Shown one piece after another: positions 19,077 through 28,290 of a DNA stretch of 64,000 nucleotides. The stretch is from Amycolatopsis methanolica 239. GTDB taxonomy: Bacteria > Actinomycetota > Actinomycetes > Mycobacteriales > Pseudonocardiaceae. Every line of letters starts with the position of its first letter. Within the stretch, counting starts at the first letter, position 1. Made by a program: the position numbers and the translations under genes. The stretch spans positions 4,154,001-4,218,000 of the forward strand of contig NZ_CP009110.1 of NCBI RefSeq assembly GCF_000739085.1, written 5' to 3'. Below the pieces are notes generated by a model. That model worked only from the letters and a program-made list of their open reading frames with translations. It had not been told where the DNA came from and made no database searches.

Positions 19077-19855
19077 GCGAACTGCCCCGCCTTCCGGCCC
19101 GCGCCGGGCGGCCCGGCGAAGGCCTGCGCGATCTCCAGCCACTTCTCGGCGTCCGGCCCGATGGCGACGACGTCGGTGTCGGCCGGGTGCCGCCGCTGCG
19201 TGACGACGAGGCAGAACCCGAGCGCGGACCCGGCGACGCGCTGCGCCGCGTCCGCCGGGCCGAACGCCCACTCCTCACCATCCACACCGGACAGCTCGAC
19301 ACGGAACTCCTCTGCGGGCGCCGCGAGTCCGTGCACCGAGAACGCGAAGTTGCGGGTGCGCACGCCGAACCGCGCGATCTGCCACAGCCGCCGCGTCGGC
19401 TCCCTCCGCAGGCCGAGCGCGTCGTACACGTCCTGCGCGTGGGCCCAGGTTTCCATCAGCCGTGCGGTCGCCATGGACGCGGCGCTCATCGGCGGCCCAT
19501 ACCACGGCAGCTTCTGCCCGTCGGGCACGCGCGCCAGTTCGCGAGCCAGCTCGTCGCGCCCGGACCGCCACATCGCCAGCAGCTCGTCACGTGGTTTCGT
19601 GGCCAGTTGCCGCGCGCCCTGGTCGACGAAGTCGTCCCCCGCGGCCAGCGCCAGCTGCACTTCGGCCGGGAACTCGTCCGGGGTGCGCACCGCGATCAGC
19701 GACTTGGCGTCGGTCCACGCGAGGTGCGCGATCTGGTGCGCGATCGTCCAGCCCTTCGCCGGGGTCGGGGTCGACCACTTCGCCTCGCTCACCAGGTCGT
19801 CGAGCTCCCGGCTCTCGTCGGCCAGGTCCCGCAGGATCGGTCCGGGGTCCGCCAC
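19073..19855 (-). CDS. TIGR03084-type DinB/maleylpyruvate isomerase-like protein
   Basis: A 260-residue protein with the DinB-like metal-binding helical bundle of mycothiol-dependent isomerases. TPAKGWTIAHQIAHLAWTDAKSLIAV and SMATARLMETWAHAQDVYDALG supply the conserved His residues. Proteins of this type (TIGR03084) typically neighbour AtuA-like genes in actinobacteria, as here, where the gene heads the operon. GTG 19855 was chosen; the earlier GTG 19900 would leave only 10 bp to the operator palindrome. A mycothiol-dependent or hydratase-like role is possible but unproven. Confidence 0.85.
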   Translation of the reverse strand: MADPGPILRDLADESRELDDLVSEAKWSTPTPAKGWTIAHQIAHLAWTDAKSLIAVRTPDEFPAEVQLALAAGDDFVDQGARQLATKPRDELLAMWRSGRDELARELARVPDGQKLPWYGPPMSAASMATARLMETWAHAQDVYDALGLRREPTRRLWQIARFGVRTRNFAFSVHGLAAPAEEFRVELSGVDGEEWAFGPADAAQRVAGSALGFCLVVTQRRHPADTDVVAIGPDAEKWLEIAQAFAGPPGAGRKAGQFA

Positions 19856-19910
19856 GCCATCCGCCTCCTCGCGCACGCTTCGCGCCGAGCCTGGCACCAC
19901 TCCGCGGAAA

Positions 19911-19928
19911 AATCAAGCACGCTTGATT
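19911..19928. promoter_or_regulatory. candidate operator of the Atu-like operon
   Basis: AATCAAGC-AC-GCTTGATT is a perfect inverted repeat with 8-bp arms and a 2-nt centre, 55 bp upstream of the first gene. It sits in an AT-rich patch unlike its surroundings. Size and position fit a TetR dimer site, most likely for the operon's own TetR protein. Confidence 0.65.
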
Positions 19929-19955
19929 GTTTTGGCTAGCACGCCACGCCGACAC

Positions 19956-20001
19956 GCCCGCATCTTGGGGTGTCTGGACATAGCGACCCCAAGATGTAGT
20001 C
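19956..20001 (+). promoter_or_regulatory. candidate paired NrdR boxes upstream of nrdAB
   Basis: Two 16-bp elements, GCCCGCATCTTGGGGT (19956-19971) and ACCCCAAGATGTAGTC (19986-20001), share ACCCCAAGATG in inverted orientation. They are 14 bp apart, so their centres are 30 bp, about three helical turns, apart. Actinobacterial NrdR boxes have an AC-rich/AGATnT/GT-rich core and occur in pairs about three turns apart, so nucleotide-dependent repression by NrdR is likely. nrdR itself is not in the window. Confidence 0.55.
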
Positions 20002-20007
20002 TTCGAT

Positions 20008-20101
20008 CACCGGCAGGGTCCGACGGCTGGGGAAGCGAGCGCGGGCCCGTCCGGTACGAGTCGTGCCCACCCCCAGCACGCCGGCGCCCAAGCCGGTGTG
20101 C
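20008..20101 (+). promoter_or_regulatory. structured nrdA leader with mutually exclusive stems (possible riboswitch)
   Basis: CACCGGC (20008-20014) can pair with GCCGGTG (20092-20098), closing a domain that contains GCTGGGG (20026-20032) paired with CCCCAGC (20071-20077). The 3' strand of the outer stem can instead join a 10-bp hairpin, GCACGCCGGC (20076-20085) with GCCGGTGTGC (20092-20101; one G-U pair). The two folds cannot coexist. It lies between the NrdR-like boxes and the nrdA RBS. Streptomyces nrdABS is controlled by a B12 riboswitch, but the cobalamin-box consensus is not convincing here. Confidence 0.4.
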
Positions 20102-20132
20102 CGATGAAACGCGCCCGAAAACGGAGTGATGC

Positions 20133-22916
20133 ATGTCTGTGGAAACCTCCCCGGCGCCGGCAGCCACGCTGCGGGTGATCCGCCGGGACGGCGAGGCGTC
20201 GCCGTTCGACGCGAGCCGGATCTCCGTCGCGCTGACCAAGGCCTTCCTCGCGGCCGAGGGCGACGGGGCCGCCGCGTCGTCGCGGATCCACCACGTCGTG
20301 GCCGAGCTGACCGCGCAGGTCGAGGCCTCACTACGCCGCCACGCCACCGGTGACGCCGTGCACCTGGAGCAGATCCAGGACCTGGTGGAGCTGGCGCTGA
20401 TGCGCGGCGGCCACCACAAGGTCGCCCGCGCATACGTGCTCTACCGCGAGGAGCACGCCAAGGCCCGCGAGACCACGCCGCCACCAGCGGCGATCCGGGT
20501 CACGCACCCGGACGGCGAGCTGCGCCCGCTGGACCGCGAGCGCATCGCCCGCGTCGTCGGCGAGGCGGTCGCCGGGATCGCCGACGTCGCGGCCGAGCCC
20601 GTGCTGGCCGAGGCCGAGCGCAACCTTTACGACGGAATCAGCGCCGACGAGCTGGCCCTGGCGCTGATCATGGCCGCCCGCACGCTGGTCGAGCGGGAGC
20701 CGAACTACTCGGCCGTCACCGCCCGCCTGCTGCTGGACAAGCTGCGTGGCGAGGCGCTGAGCCACCTCGCGGGCGAGCCACGCCAGGCGTCGCAGGCCGA
20801 GCTGGACTACCCCGCCTACTTCCGCGGCTACCTGCGCCACGCGATCGAGCTGGAGCTGGTGGACCCGGAACTGGCCCGCTTCGACCTGGACAAGGTCACC
20901 GCCGCGATCCGCCCGGAGCGCGACCTGGACTTCGGCTTCCTCGGGCTGCAGACCCTCTACGACCGGTACTTCCTGCACGAGCAGGGCACCCGGTTCGAGC
21001 TGCCGCAGGCGTTCTTCCTGCGGGTGGCGATGGGCCTGGCCCTGCGGGAGGACGACCGCGAGGCCCGTGCCGTGGAGTTCTACGACCTGCTGTCCAGCTT
21101 CGACTTCATGGCCTCCACGCCGACGCTGTTCAACTCCGGCACCACCCGGGCGCAGCTGTCGTCGTGCTTCCTCACCACGGTCGAGGACAGCCTGGACGCG
21201 ATCTTCCAGTCCTACAAGAACAACGCGCTGCTGGCGAAGTACTCCGGCGGGCTGGGCAACGACTGGACCCCGGTGCGCGGCCTCGGCGCCCACATCAAGG
21301 GCACCAACGGCACCTCTCAGGGCGTGGTGCCGTTCCTGAAGATCGCCAACGACACGGCGGTCGCGGTCAACCAGGGCGGCAAGCGCAAGGGCGCGGCGTG
21401 CGCGTACCTGGAGACCTGGCACATCGACGTCGAGGAGTTCCTCGACCTGCGCAAGAACACCGGCGACGACCGGCGCCGCACCCACGACATGAACACCGCC
21501 AACTGGGTGCCCGACGAGTTCCTGCGCCGCGTCGAGGCCGACGCGCAGTGGACGCTGTTCTCCCCTGACGAGACCCCGGACCTGCACGACCTCTACGGCA
21601 ACGCGTTCGCCCAGCGCTACCGCGAGTACGAAGCCGCGGCGGACCGCGGCGAGATCCGCGTGTTCCGCCGGGTGCGGGCGGTCGAGCTGTGGCGGCGGAT
21701 GCTGACCATGCTGTTCGAGACCGGGCACCCGTGGATCACCTTCAAGGACCCGTGCAACCTGCGCTCGCCGCAGCAGCACGCGGGCGTGGTGCACTCGTCC
21801 AACCTGTGCACCGAGATCACGCTGAACACCAGCGCCGACGAGGTCGCGGTGTGCAACCTCGGCTCGGTCAACCTGGCCCGGCACGTCACGGCCGACGGCC
21901 TGGACACCGCGAAGCTGGAGCGCACGGTGCGCACGGCGGTGCGGATGCTGGACAACGTCGTGGACATCAACTTCTACACGATCCCGGAGGCGCGCCGGTC
22001 CAACCTGCGGCACCGCCCGGTCGGGCTGGGGCTGATGGGCTACCAGGACGCGCTGTTCACGCTCGACCTGCCGGTGGACAGCCCGGAGGCGGTGGAGTTC
22101 GCCGACCGCAGCATGGAGCACCTGAGCTACCACGCGATCGCGGCGTCCGCGCAGCTCGCCCAGGAGCGGGGCGCCTACGAGACGTTCGAGGGCTCGCTGT
22201 GGAGCCAGGGCGTGCTGCCGCTGGACTCGCTGCGGCTGCTGGCCGAGGCGCGCCAGGGTGACGCGCTGGACGTCGATTCGTCGTCCACTCTGGACTGGGA
22301 CGCGCTGCGTGAGGTGGTGCGCGGCGGGATGCGCAACTCCAACGTGATGGCGATCGCGCCGACCGCGACGATCTCCAACATCTGCGGGGTCGGGCAGTCG
22401 ATCGAGCCGCTGTTCCAGAACCTCTACGTCAAGTCGAACATGTCCGGCGACTTCACCGTGGTCAACCCGCACCTGGTCGCGGCGCTGAAGGAGCGCGGGC
22501 TGTGGGACGAGGCGATGGTGGCCGACCTGAAGTACTTCGACGGCAGCCTGGCGCAGATCGACCGGGTGCCGGCCGACCTGAAGCGGCTCTACGCGACCGC
22601 GTTCGAGATCGACAGCCGCTGGCTGGTGGACGCGGCGTCGCGCCGGCAGAAGTGGATCGACCAGGCCCAGTCGCTCAACCTCTACATCGCCGCGCCGAGC
22701 GGCCGCAAACTCGACGAGCTGTACCGGTACGCCTGGCGCAAGGGCCTGAAGACGACCTACTACCTGCGTGCCAAGGCCGCGACAAGCGTGGAGAAGAGCA
22801 CCCTGCGCGGCACGGACGGCAAGCTCAACGCGGTGCCCGCCGTGCCCACCGCCGTGCCGGAGCCCGAGTTCGCCGCGTGCCGGATCGACGACCCCGATTG
22901 CGAGGCCTGCCAGTGA
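20133..22916 (+). CDS. nrdA: ribonucleoside-diphosphate reductase alpha subunit, class I
   Basis: A 927-residue large subunit that reduces ribonucleotides to deoxyribonucleotides. Two successive ATP-cone domains occupy about residues 10-100 ([16 protein letters not shown]) and 118-205 ([20 protein letters not shown]), giving allosteric activity control. The barrel contains [20 protein letters not shown] with an active-site Cys, [10 protein letters not shown] with the second region, and [19 protein letters not shown]. The C-terminal tail [12 protein letters not shown] carries the shuttling Cys pair. ATG 20133 follows an ACGGAG ribosome-binding site. The stop overlaps the nrdB GTG. Confidence 0.96.
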   Translation: MSVETSPAPAATLRVIRRDGEASPFDASRISVALTKAFLAAEGDGAAASSRIHHVVAELTAQVEASLRRHATGDAVHLEQIQDLVELALMRGGHHKVARAYVLYREEHAKARETTPPPAAIRVTHPDGELRPLDRERIARVVGEAVAGIADVAAEPVLAEAERNLYDGISADELALALIMAARTLVEREPNYSAVTARLLLDKLRGEALSHLAGEPRQASQAELDYPAYFRGYLRHAIELELVDPELARFDLDKVTAAIRPERDLDFGFLGLQTLYDRYFLHEQGTRFELPQAFFLRVAMGLALREDDREARAVEFYDLLSSFDFMASTPTLFNSGTTRAQLSSCFLTTVEDSLDAIFQSYKNNALLAKYSGGLGNDWTPVRGLGAHIKGTNGTSQGVVPFLKIANDTAVAVNQGGKRKGAACAYLETWHIDVEEFLDLRKNTGDDRRRTHDMNTANWVPDEFLRRVEADAQWTLFSPDETPDLHDLYGNAFAQRYREYEAAADRGEIRVFRRVRAVELWRRMLTMLFETGHPWITFKDPCNLRSPQQHAGVVHSSNLCTEITLNTSADEVAVCNLGSVNLARHVTADGLDTAKLERTVRTAVRMLDNVVDINFYTIPEARRSNLRHRPVGLGLMGYQDALFTLDLPVDSPEAVEFADRSMEHLSYHAIAASAQLAQERGAYETFEGSLWSQGVLPLDSLRLLAEARQGDALDVDSSSTLDWDALREVVRGGMRNSNVMAIAPTATISNICGVGQSIEPLFQNLYVKSNMSGDFTVVNPHLVAALKERGLWDEAMVADLKYFDGSLAQIDRVPADLKRLYATAFEIDSRWLVDAASRRQKWIDQAQSLNLYIAAPSGRKLDELYRYAWRKGLKTTYYLRAKAATSVEKSTLRGTDGKLNAVPAVPTAVPEPEFAACRIDDPDCEACQ

Positions 22917-23983
22917 GCACCGTGGAAACCGACGCGACCGGGCTGGGTGCGATCAGCCGCGGCGCGGACCGCGTCAGCGTCGACGACAAGGCGATGATCA
23001 ACGCCCGCGCCGACGTCAACCAGCTGCTGCCGCTGAAGTACCACTGGGCGTGGGAGAAGTACCTGGCCGGCTGCACGAACCACTGGATGCCCACCGAGGT
23101 GGCGATGCAGGCCGACATCGCGCTGTGGAAGTCGCCGGACGGGCTGACCGAGGACGAGCGGCGCATGGTCAAGCGCAACCTCGGGTTCTTCGCCACGGCC
23201 GAGTCGCTGGTGGCGAACAACCTGGTGCTGGCGGTGTACCGGCAGATCACCAACCCGGAGTGCCGTCAGTACCTGCTGCGCCAGGCGTTCGAGGAGGCCG
23301 TGCACACGCACACCTTCCAGTACATCTGCGAGAGCCTGGGCCTGGACGAGGGCGAGCTGTTCAACGCCTACCGCGAGGTCCCGTCGATCACCGACAAGGA
23401 CGCGTGGGCGCTGAAGTACACGCGGAACCTGGAGAACCCGGACTTCGCGACCGGCACGGCGGCCGCCGACCAGCACTTCCTGCGTGACCTCGTGGCGTTC
23501 TACGTGGTGTTCGAGGGCATGTGGTTCTACACCGGGTTCGCGCAGATCCTGTCGCTGGGGCGGCGCAACAAGATGGTGGGGATCGCCGAGCAGTTCCAGT
23601 ACATCCTGCGCGACGAGTCGATCCACCTGAACTTCGGCATCGACTGCATCAACCAGATCAAGATCGAGAACCCGCACCTGTGGTCGCCGGAGTTCCAGGC
23701 CGAGGTGCGGCAGATGTTGACCGAGGCGTGCGAGCTGGAGGTCGCCTACGCGCGGGACACGATGCCGCGCGGGATGCTCGGGCTGTCGGCGGCGCTGTGC
23801 GAGCAGTACCTGCGCTTCATCACCGACCGGCGCGCCCAGCAGCTCGGACTGGCCCCGATCTTCGGCGAGAACGAGAACCCGTTCCCGTGGATGTCGGAGG
23901 CGATGGACCTGCGCAAGGAGAAGAACTTCTTCGAGACGCGGGTGACCGAGTACCAGACGGGCGGGTCACTCGCCTGGGACTGA
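22913..23983 (+). CDS. nrdB: ribonucleotide reductase beta subunit, class I
   Basis: A 356-residue small subunit that houses the dimetal/tyrosyl radical cofactor needed by NrdA. Metal ligands are visible in [14 protein letters not shown] (Glu and His, with the Tyr just after), in [10 protein letters not shown] and in [11 protein letters not shown] (Glu and His). GTG 22913 overlaps the nrdA TGA (GTGA), so the subunits are translationally coupled. The C-terminus, SLAWD, is the expected short tail that docks into the large subunit. Confidence 0.95.
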   Translation: MSTVETDATGLGAISRGADRVSVDDKAMINARADVNQLLPLKYHWAWEKYLAGCTNHWMPTEVAMQADIALWKSPDGLTEDERRMVKRNLGFFATAESLVANNLVLAVYRQITNPECRQYLLRQAFEEAVHTHTFQYICESLGLDEGELFNAYREVPSITDKDAWALKYTRNLENPDFATGTAAADQHFLRDLVAFYVVFEGMWFYTGFAQILSLGRRNKMVGIAEQFQYILRDESIHLNFGIDCINQIKIENPHLWSPEFQAEVRQMLTEACELEVAYARDTMPRGMLGLSAALCEQYLRFITDRRAQQLGLAPIFGENENPFPWMSEAMDLRKEKNFFETRVTEYQTGGSLAWD

Positions 23984-23994
23984 GCGCTCGCTAA
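23981..23994. promoter_or_regulatory. candidate TetR operator upstream of P450
   Basis: TGAGCG-CT-CGCTAA, preceded by AC, overlaps the nrdB stop codon 75 bp before the P450 start. It matches the site at 4130 at 12 of 14 positions. It may place the P450 under the TetR protein encoded at 4212. Confidence 0.45.
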
Positions 23995-24068
23995 ATTTCA
24001 CCCTTGCCGGGAGAGGGGGTGGTGCGGGACTGTGGTGATCAGCCACGTTTTCGCAAGGAGGCGCGATC

Positions 24069-25514
24069 GTGACCAGTGCCGTCGTCAGGGCGTTCCGGGA
24101 ACGTGTTCCACCCCTGACCGCCATCCCCCTCCCCCGGGCCGTCGACCGCCGCCTGATGGACCAGCGGTGGCCGGTGCGGGAGCTCGCCACGCCACCCCCG
24201 GGCAGCGGGTTGTCGCCGATCGTGGGTGACGCGGGGGCGCCGATCGTCGGGCACGCCATCGAGTCGATGCGGTTCGGGCTGGACTTCGCGCTGCACCGCT
24301 TCGAAAAGTACGGGCCGGTGTCGTGGATGGGGGCGTTCGGGCAGCGGATCGTCGTGCTGGCCGGGCCGGACGCCACCCAGACCGCGCTGGTGAACAAGGA
24401 CAAGGCGTTCTCGCAGGAGGGCTGGCAGTTCTTCATCGAGCGGTTCTTCCACCGCGGGCTGATGCTGCTGGACTTCGAGGAGCACCATCTGCACCGGCGG
24501 ATCATGCAGGAGGCGTTCACGCGGGACAAGCTCGCCGGCTACATGCGGCAGGCGGCGCCGGTCCTGCGATCCGGTGTGGCAGCCTGGGCGGGTGCCGAGC
24601 GGCCGCGGTTGTACTGGCTGCTGAAGAGGCTGACGCTGGACGTCGCGTCGCGGGTGTTCATGGACATGCCGCCGGGCGCGGACGCCGACGCGATCAACCA
24701 GGCGTTCGTGGGCACGGTCCGGGCGGCGACGGCGCTGGTGCGGGTGCCGGTGCCGGGCGGCCGGTGGGCGGCGGGCCTGCACGGGCGGCGGGTCCTGGAG
24801 CGGTACTTCGCGGAGAAGCTGCCGTCGAAGCGGCGCAGCGAGGGCGCGGACCTGTTCTCGGCGCTGTGCCACGCGCGCGGCGACGACGGGGCCGAGTTCA
24901 CCGACGACGACGTCGTGAACCACATGATCTTCCTGATGATGGCGGCCCACGACACGGCGACGATCACCAGTTCGGCGGTGGCCTACCACCTGGCGAAGCA
25001 CTCTTCCTGGCAGGAGCGGGCGCGGGAGGAGTCGCTCGCGCTGGGTGACGAGCTGCCGGACCTCGAGGCGCTGGCGAAGCTGACCACGCTGGACCTGGTG
25101 ATCAAGGAGGCGCTGCGGCTGACCGCGCCGGTGCCGTCGCTGCCGCGCAAGACGGTGAAGGACACGGAGGTGCTGGGCCACTACATCCCGGCCGGCACGA
25201 TGTGCAGCGTCTCGCCGAACACCAACCACTACTCGCCGGACCACTGGACGAACCCGCGGGCGTTCGACCCCGAGCGGTTCGCGGAAGGCAGGCGGGAGGA
25301 CAAGTCGCACCGGTTCGCGTGGATGCCCTTCGGCGGTGGGGCGCACAAGTGCATCGGGATGCACTTCGGGATCAACGAGGTGAAGCTCCTGATGCACGAA
25401 ATGCTGCGCACGTACCGCTGGTCGGTGCCCGAGGGATACCGCATCAAGTGGGACTACGTGTCGCTGCCGGTGCCGGTGGACGGCCTGACGGTGCGGTTGC
25501 AGCGCCTGCGGTGA
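24069..25514 (+). CDS. cytochrome P450 (CYP136-like)
   Basis: A 481-residue heme monooxygenase. The I-helix oxygen-activation motif is AAHDTA, ExxR is EALRL, and the heme loop FGGGAHKCIGMHFG supplies the axial Cys. GTG 24069 has an AAGGAGG eight bases upstream. The sequence, including the MPFGGGAHKCIGMHFG segment and the relatively long N-terminus, resembles CYP136 of mycobacteria. There the gene sits beside a TetR regulator and an SDR; here such genes are 20 kb away but share an operator-like site. Redox partners are not encoded nearby. The substrate is unknown; a lipid or terpenoid is plausible. Confidence 0.9.
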   Translation: MTSAVVRAFRERVPPLTAIPLPRAVDRRLMDQRWPVRELATPPPGSGLSPIVGDAGAPIVGHAIESMRFGLDFALHRFEKYGPVSWMGAFGQRIVVLAGPDATQTALVNKDKAFSQEGWQFFIERFFHRGLMLLDFEEHHLHRRIMQEAFTRDKLAGYMRQAAPVLRSGVAAWAGAERPRLYWLLKRLTLDVASRVFMDMPPGADADAINQAFVGTVRAATALVRVPVPGGRWAAGLHGRRVLERYFAEKLPSKRRSEGADLFSALCHARGDDGAEFTDDDVVNHMIFLMMAAHDTATITSSAVAYHLAKHSSWQERAREESLALGDELPDLEALAKLTTLDLVIKEALRLTAPVPSLPRKTVKDTEVLGHYIPAGTMCSVSPNTNHYSPDHWTNPRAFDPERFAEGRREDKSHRFAWMPFGGGAHKCIGMHFGINEVKLLMHEMLRTYRWSVPEGYRIKWDYVSLPVPVDGLTVRLQRLR

Positions 25515-25604
25515 TCGGTGGGCCCGTGGCCGCTACCGGCTGCGCGCCCACAGTCGGCCTTCGGCGTTGGCTGCCCGCCGGCCGACGGTCACGCCGACGC
25601 GGCG

Positions 25605-25720
25605 GCAACTGCCCTTGCCCCCTGGATCAAGCACTACAACACTGAACGCCGCCACAGCGCACTCGGAGGCAAGCCGCCCCTCAGCCGGCTACTACCAACC
25701 TGGTGGCCGGGTACATCTAG
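25605..25720 (+). mobile_element. IS481-type transposase, C-terminal remnant
   Basis: WIKHYNTERRHSALGGKPPLSRL (25623 onward) is the characteristic C-terminal segment of IS481/IS3-class integrase-domain transposases. The ending TNLVAGYI-stop is encoded by 25695-25720 but in a shifted frame, so even the remnant is frameshifted. No catalytic DDE region or terminal inverted repeats are visible. Its stop codon overlaps that of the convergent peroxiredoxin gene. Confidence 0.75.
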
Positions 25721-26172
25721 CGGGTGCGCGCCCGCAGCACTTCCAGCGCCTTGTCGGCGTGCACGGACATCCTCAGTTCGCTCTTGATGACTTCCAGCAG
25801 GCGCCGGCCGGTGTCGATGACGAACGTGTGCCGTTTCGTGAGCAGCGGGCCGAACGAGCGCCGCACGCCGAACTTTCTCGCGACCTCGCCCTCGGCGTCC
25901 GACAGGAGCGGGTAGTCGAACCCGTGCCGCGCGCTGAACTCCTGCTGCCGCGCCACCGGGTCCGGGCTGATCCCCACCCGCTGCGCCCCGACCTCGGCGA
26001 ACTCCTTCGCCAGGTCCCGGAAGTGGCAGCTCTCCGCAGTGCAGCCGGGCGTCATCGCCGCCGGGTAGAAAAACAGCACCACCGGCCCGGCCGCCAGGAA
26101 CCCGCTCAGCGACCGCGGTTCGCCCCGCTCGTCCGGCAGCGTGAAGTCCGGAACGACGTCGCCTGGCTTCAC
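25717..26172 (-). CDS. peroxiredoxin, BCP/PrxQ type
   Basis: A 151-residue thiol peroxidase that reduces peroxides. Peroxidatic Cys44 and resolving Cys49 lie in TPGCTAESC, the CxxxxC spacing of atypical two-Cys PrxQ enzymes. FFYPAAMTPG and the FGV/KRHTFVIDTGRR segment complete the thioredoxin fold. GTG 26172 overlaps the stop of the EAL-protein remainder upstream (GTGA), so it was probably co-translated with that gene before the latter was interrupted. Confidence 0.92.
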   Translation of the reverse strand: MKPGDVVPDFTLPDERGEPRSLSGFLAAGPVVLFFYPAAMTPGCTAESCHFRDLAKEFAEVGAQRVGISPDPVARQQEFSARHGFDYPLLSDAEGEVARKFGVRRSFGPLLTKRHTFVIDTGRRLLEVIKSELRMSVHADKALEVLRARTR

Positions 26173-26447
26173 CCGGTCACCGCCGCACCGGTGTGCTGCT
26201 CGATGAGCTGGTCCACCTCGTCGCCGGTCGCGGTGTCGGCCACGAACGGTCCGCGGGCCGCGATCACGCCGTGCCGCCGCAGCCGTTCGGCCTGCTCGTG
26301 GCTGCGCACACCCTCCGCGCCGATCCGCAGCTTCAGCTCACGCGCCCGCGTCACCAGCTGGTCCAGGTGCCGCGCCGCGACCTCCGGCTCACCGTCGGCG
26401 AGCGCGTCGACGACCGGCCCGGACAGGATCACGTGCTGCACCGACAG
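26169..26447 (-). pseudogene. detached C-terminal end of EAL domain (after amber codon)
   Basis: This stretch continues in the same frame directly after the TAG at 26448-26450 and encodes the last ~92 residues of the EAL fold, including LKLRIGAEGVRSHEQAERLRRHGVIAARGPFVA, the terminal AEGVE-x-GPF region. A GTG at 26441 could give a separate 90-residue peptide, but without the rest of the barrel it should not fold as EAL. The original Gln codon (CAG) seems to have become TAG. Confidence 0.75.
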
Positions 26448-28031
26448 CTAGTGCCGCGGGATCAGCTCCAGATCGGCCGAGCCCTGCACCGTCAGCACCA
26501 GCTTCGCGCCGAGGTCGGCCAGGACGGTGAGCGAGTCGAGCACCTCGCCGCGCGGGTCCAGGATCGACGAGCTGTCCGTGCACAACCGCAGCGCCCTGGC
26601 CGGCAGCTCGTTGCGGTCCAGCTGCTCCTTGACCAGCGCGACCAGGTCCGGCTCGATCGCGAGCCGGTTCGGCAGGCGGATGCACACGTCCGGCGCGGCC
26701 TCGCCGTAGCGTTCGCGCCAGCGCGCCGTCGCCCGCAACGACTCGGTCAGCAGCCACTTGCCGAGCGGGATCGTCATGCCGGTCGTCTCGGCCAGGGGGA
26801 AGAACTCTTCGGCGGGCAGCTCACCCAGCTGCGGGTGGTACCAGCGCAGCCCGGCGTTGACCGCGGCGATCTCGTCGGGCTTGGCCAGCTTCACGGTGGG
26901 CTGGTAGATCAGCTCGAACTGCCCGTTCTCCAGCGCGCCGGCGATCTCCGCGCCGAGCCGGTAGCGGGCGCGGTCGCGCGCGTCGAGCTCCGGGTCGAAC
27001 AGCATCCACTGCGCCTTGCCGGCCTCCTTGGCCCGGTGCAGCGCGATCTCCGCCGCGCGCTCGATGTCCTCGACACCGCCGTCGCGCACGTCTCGCACCA
27101 CGATCCCGGCGCTCGCACTCACCCCGACGCCGTGCTCGCCGATGTAGATCGGCTCGGCGAGGTCCTCCAGCGCGTCCTCGACGAGACTGATCACTCCCGA
27201 CGTGGTCAGCTCACCGCGCAGCAGCACGGCGAACCCGTCCCCGGACAGGCGCGCCACCAGCGCGTCATGGCCGGTGAACGCTTCCTTGAGCTTGTTGGCC
27301 ACGCCGCGCAGCACCGCGTCGCCAACACCGGCGCCGAGCCCGTCGTTGACCACCCTGAACCCGTCGAGGTCCAGGTAGATCAACGCCACCTGACCGCGTG
27401 CCGACGGGCCGAGCGCGGACTCCAGCAACGTGCGGAAGCGGGACGCGTTGGACAGGCCGGTGAGCGAGTCGTGGATGCTTTGGTGCCGCAGCGTTTCCTG
27501 CAGCATGTGGACCTCGTTGGCGTCGGAGGCCATCAGCACCGGGAAGAGGGTGCCGGGCCGGTCGCCGGGCAGGCGGGTGAGCACGATGTCGGCCCACACC
27601 CCCGCGTCGTCGGCGTGGGCGAGGCGGGCCCGGTCGCTGAACTCGTCCAGGTCGGTCTCGGCGAGTTCGGCCAGACCGGCCGCCAGCTTCTCGCGGTCGC
27701 GGTTGTCGAAGCCCAGTTCGGTGAGGCGGCGGCCGCGCAGGCGGTCCGGCTTGTGCCCGAGGAGCTTGCCGAGCTCCTTGTTGACCTCGACGATCCGGCC
27801 GTCCGGGTCGGCCATCGCGATGCCGACGGGAGCGGTGCTGTAGAGCGTGGTGAAGCGGCGCATGGCGGCGTCGCGGGCCGCTTCGGCCTCGGCGACAGCG
27901 GTGCGCGCGAAGTCGTGCAGGAGCTGCGCGAGCTCGTCCGGGGGAAGTGATACTCCGTCCGTGTCAGCCAACCGCGCGGCCCAGCGCCGGGCCACGTCCG
28001 CCAACCCTGGTGCGGCACCAGGTTCCGACAC
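26448..28031 (-). CDS. PAS-GGDEF-EAL protein with degenerate signatures, truncated by in-frame amber
   Basis: A 527-residue reading frame from GTG 28031 (GAGGTGGAGC upstream) to TAG 26448. Order: helical N-terminus; PAS domain (FTTLYSTAPVGIAMADPDGRIVEVN); GGDEF domain (HDSLTGLSNASRFRTLLE, IYLDLDGFRVVND); EAL domain. The GGDEF signature is SGDGF and the EAL signature is NAG, so neither cyclase nor phosphodiesterase activity is expected; such proteins act as c-di-GMP or protein-interaction effectors. The TAG removes the final barrel strands, although the same frame continues to 26169. It is either a pseudogene, a sequencing error or a rare readthrough case. Confidence 0.8.
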   Translation of the reverse strand: MSEPGAAPGLADVARRWAARLADTDGVSLPPDELAQLLHDFARTAVAEAEAARDAAMRRFTTLYSTAPVGIAMADPDGRIVEVNKELGKLLGHKPDRLRGRRLTELGFDNRDREKLAAGLAELAETDLDEFSDRARLAHADDAGVWADIVLTRLPGDRPGTLFPVLMASDANEVHMLQETLRHQSIHDSLTGLSNASRFRTLLESALGPSARGQVALIYLDLDGFRVVNDGLGAGVGDAVLRGVANKLKEAFTGHDALVARLSGDGFAVLLRGELTTSGVISLVEDALEDLAEPIYIGEHGVGVSASAGIVVRDVRDGGVEDIERAAEIALHRAKEAGKAQWMLFDPELDARDRARYRLGAEIAGALENGQFELIYQPTVKLAKPDEIAAVNAGLRWYHPQLGELPAEEFFPLAETTGMTIPLGKWLLTESLRATARWRERYGEAAPDVCIRLPNRLAIEPDLVALVKEQLDRNELPARALRLCTDSSSILDPRGEVLDSLTVLADLGAKLVLTVQGSADLELIPRH

Positions 28032-28290
28032 GCTCCACCTCTTCCGGAGAACGACAAGGGCCAGGTCAGGCCCGGTCCGGGCGCCGACAAGCCCACCCCG
28101 GGCCGGATCCGCCCCGAAGTCATGCCACGCCATCACGCCCGGACAGACTTGTCTACCGGCCGAACGAGTGATGATCAGTGTAGATGTCGTCACTGCTCGT
28201 GGTTTTTCGGCTACCGCGTCCCGGCGCGGTCGCCGGTTCTGTTCCACCGCCCGCGACGCCCGGCCGCGGGCGGGCAACTCCCCGTGGCGG

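Noticed and set aside
20008-20101. Firm call of a cobalamin riboswitch upstream of nrdA
   Set aside because: The B12-box and core consensus are only partly matched by eye; reported as a structured leader instead. An RF00174 covariance search would decide.
17823-20129. Plus-strand open frame of 768 codons over atuA and the TIGR03084 gene
   Set aside because: Antisense shadow; it also runs through the operator, NrdR boxes and nrdA leader, which argues against coding.
26169-26441. Independent 90-residue gene
   Set aside because: It is in the same frame as the preceding EAL domain and completes it; a lone EAL tail has no expected function.
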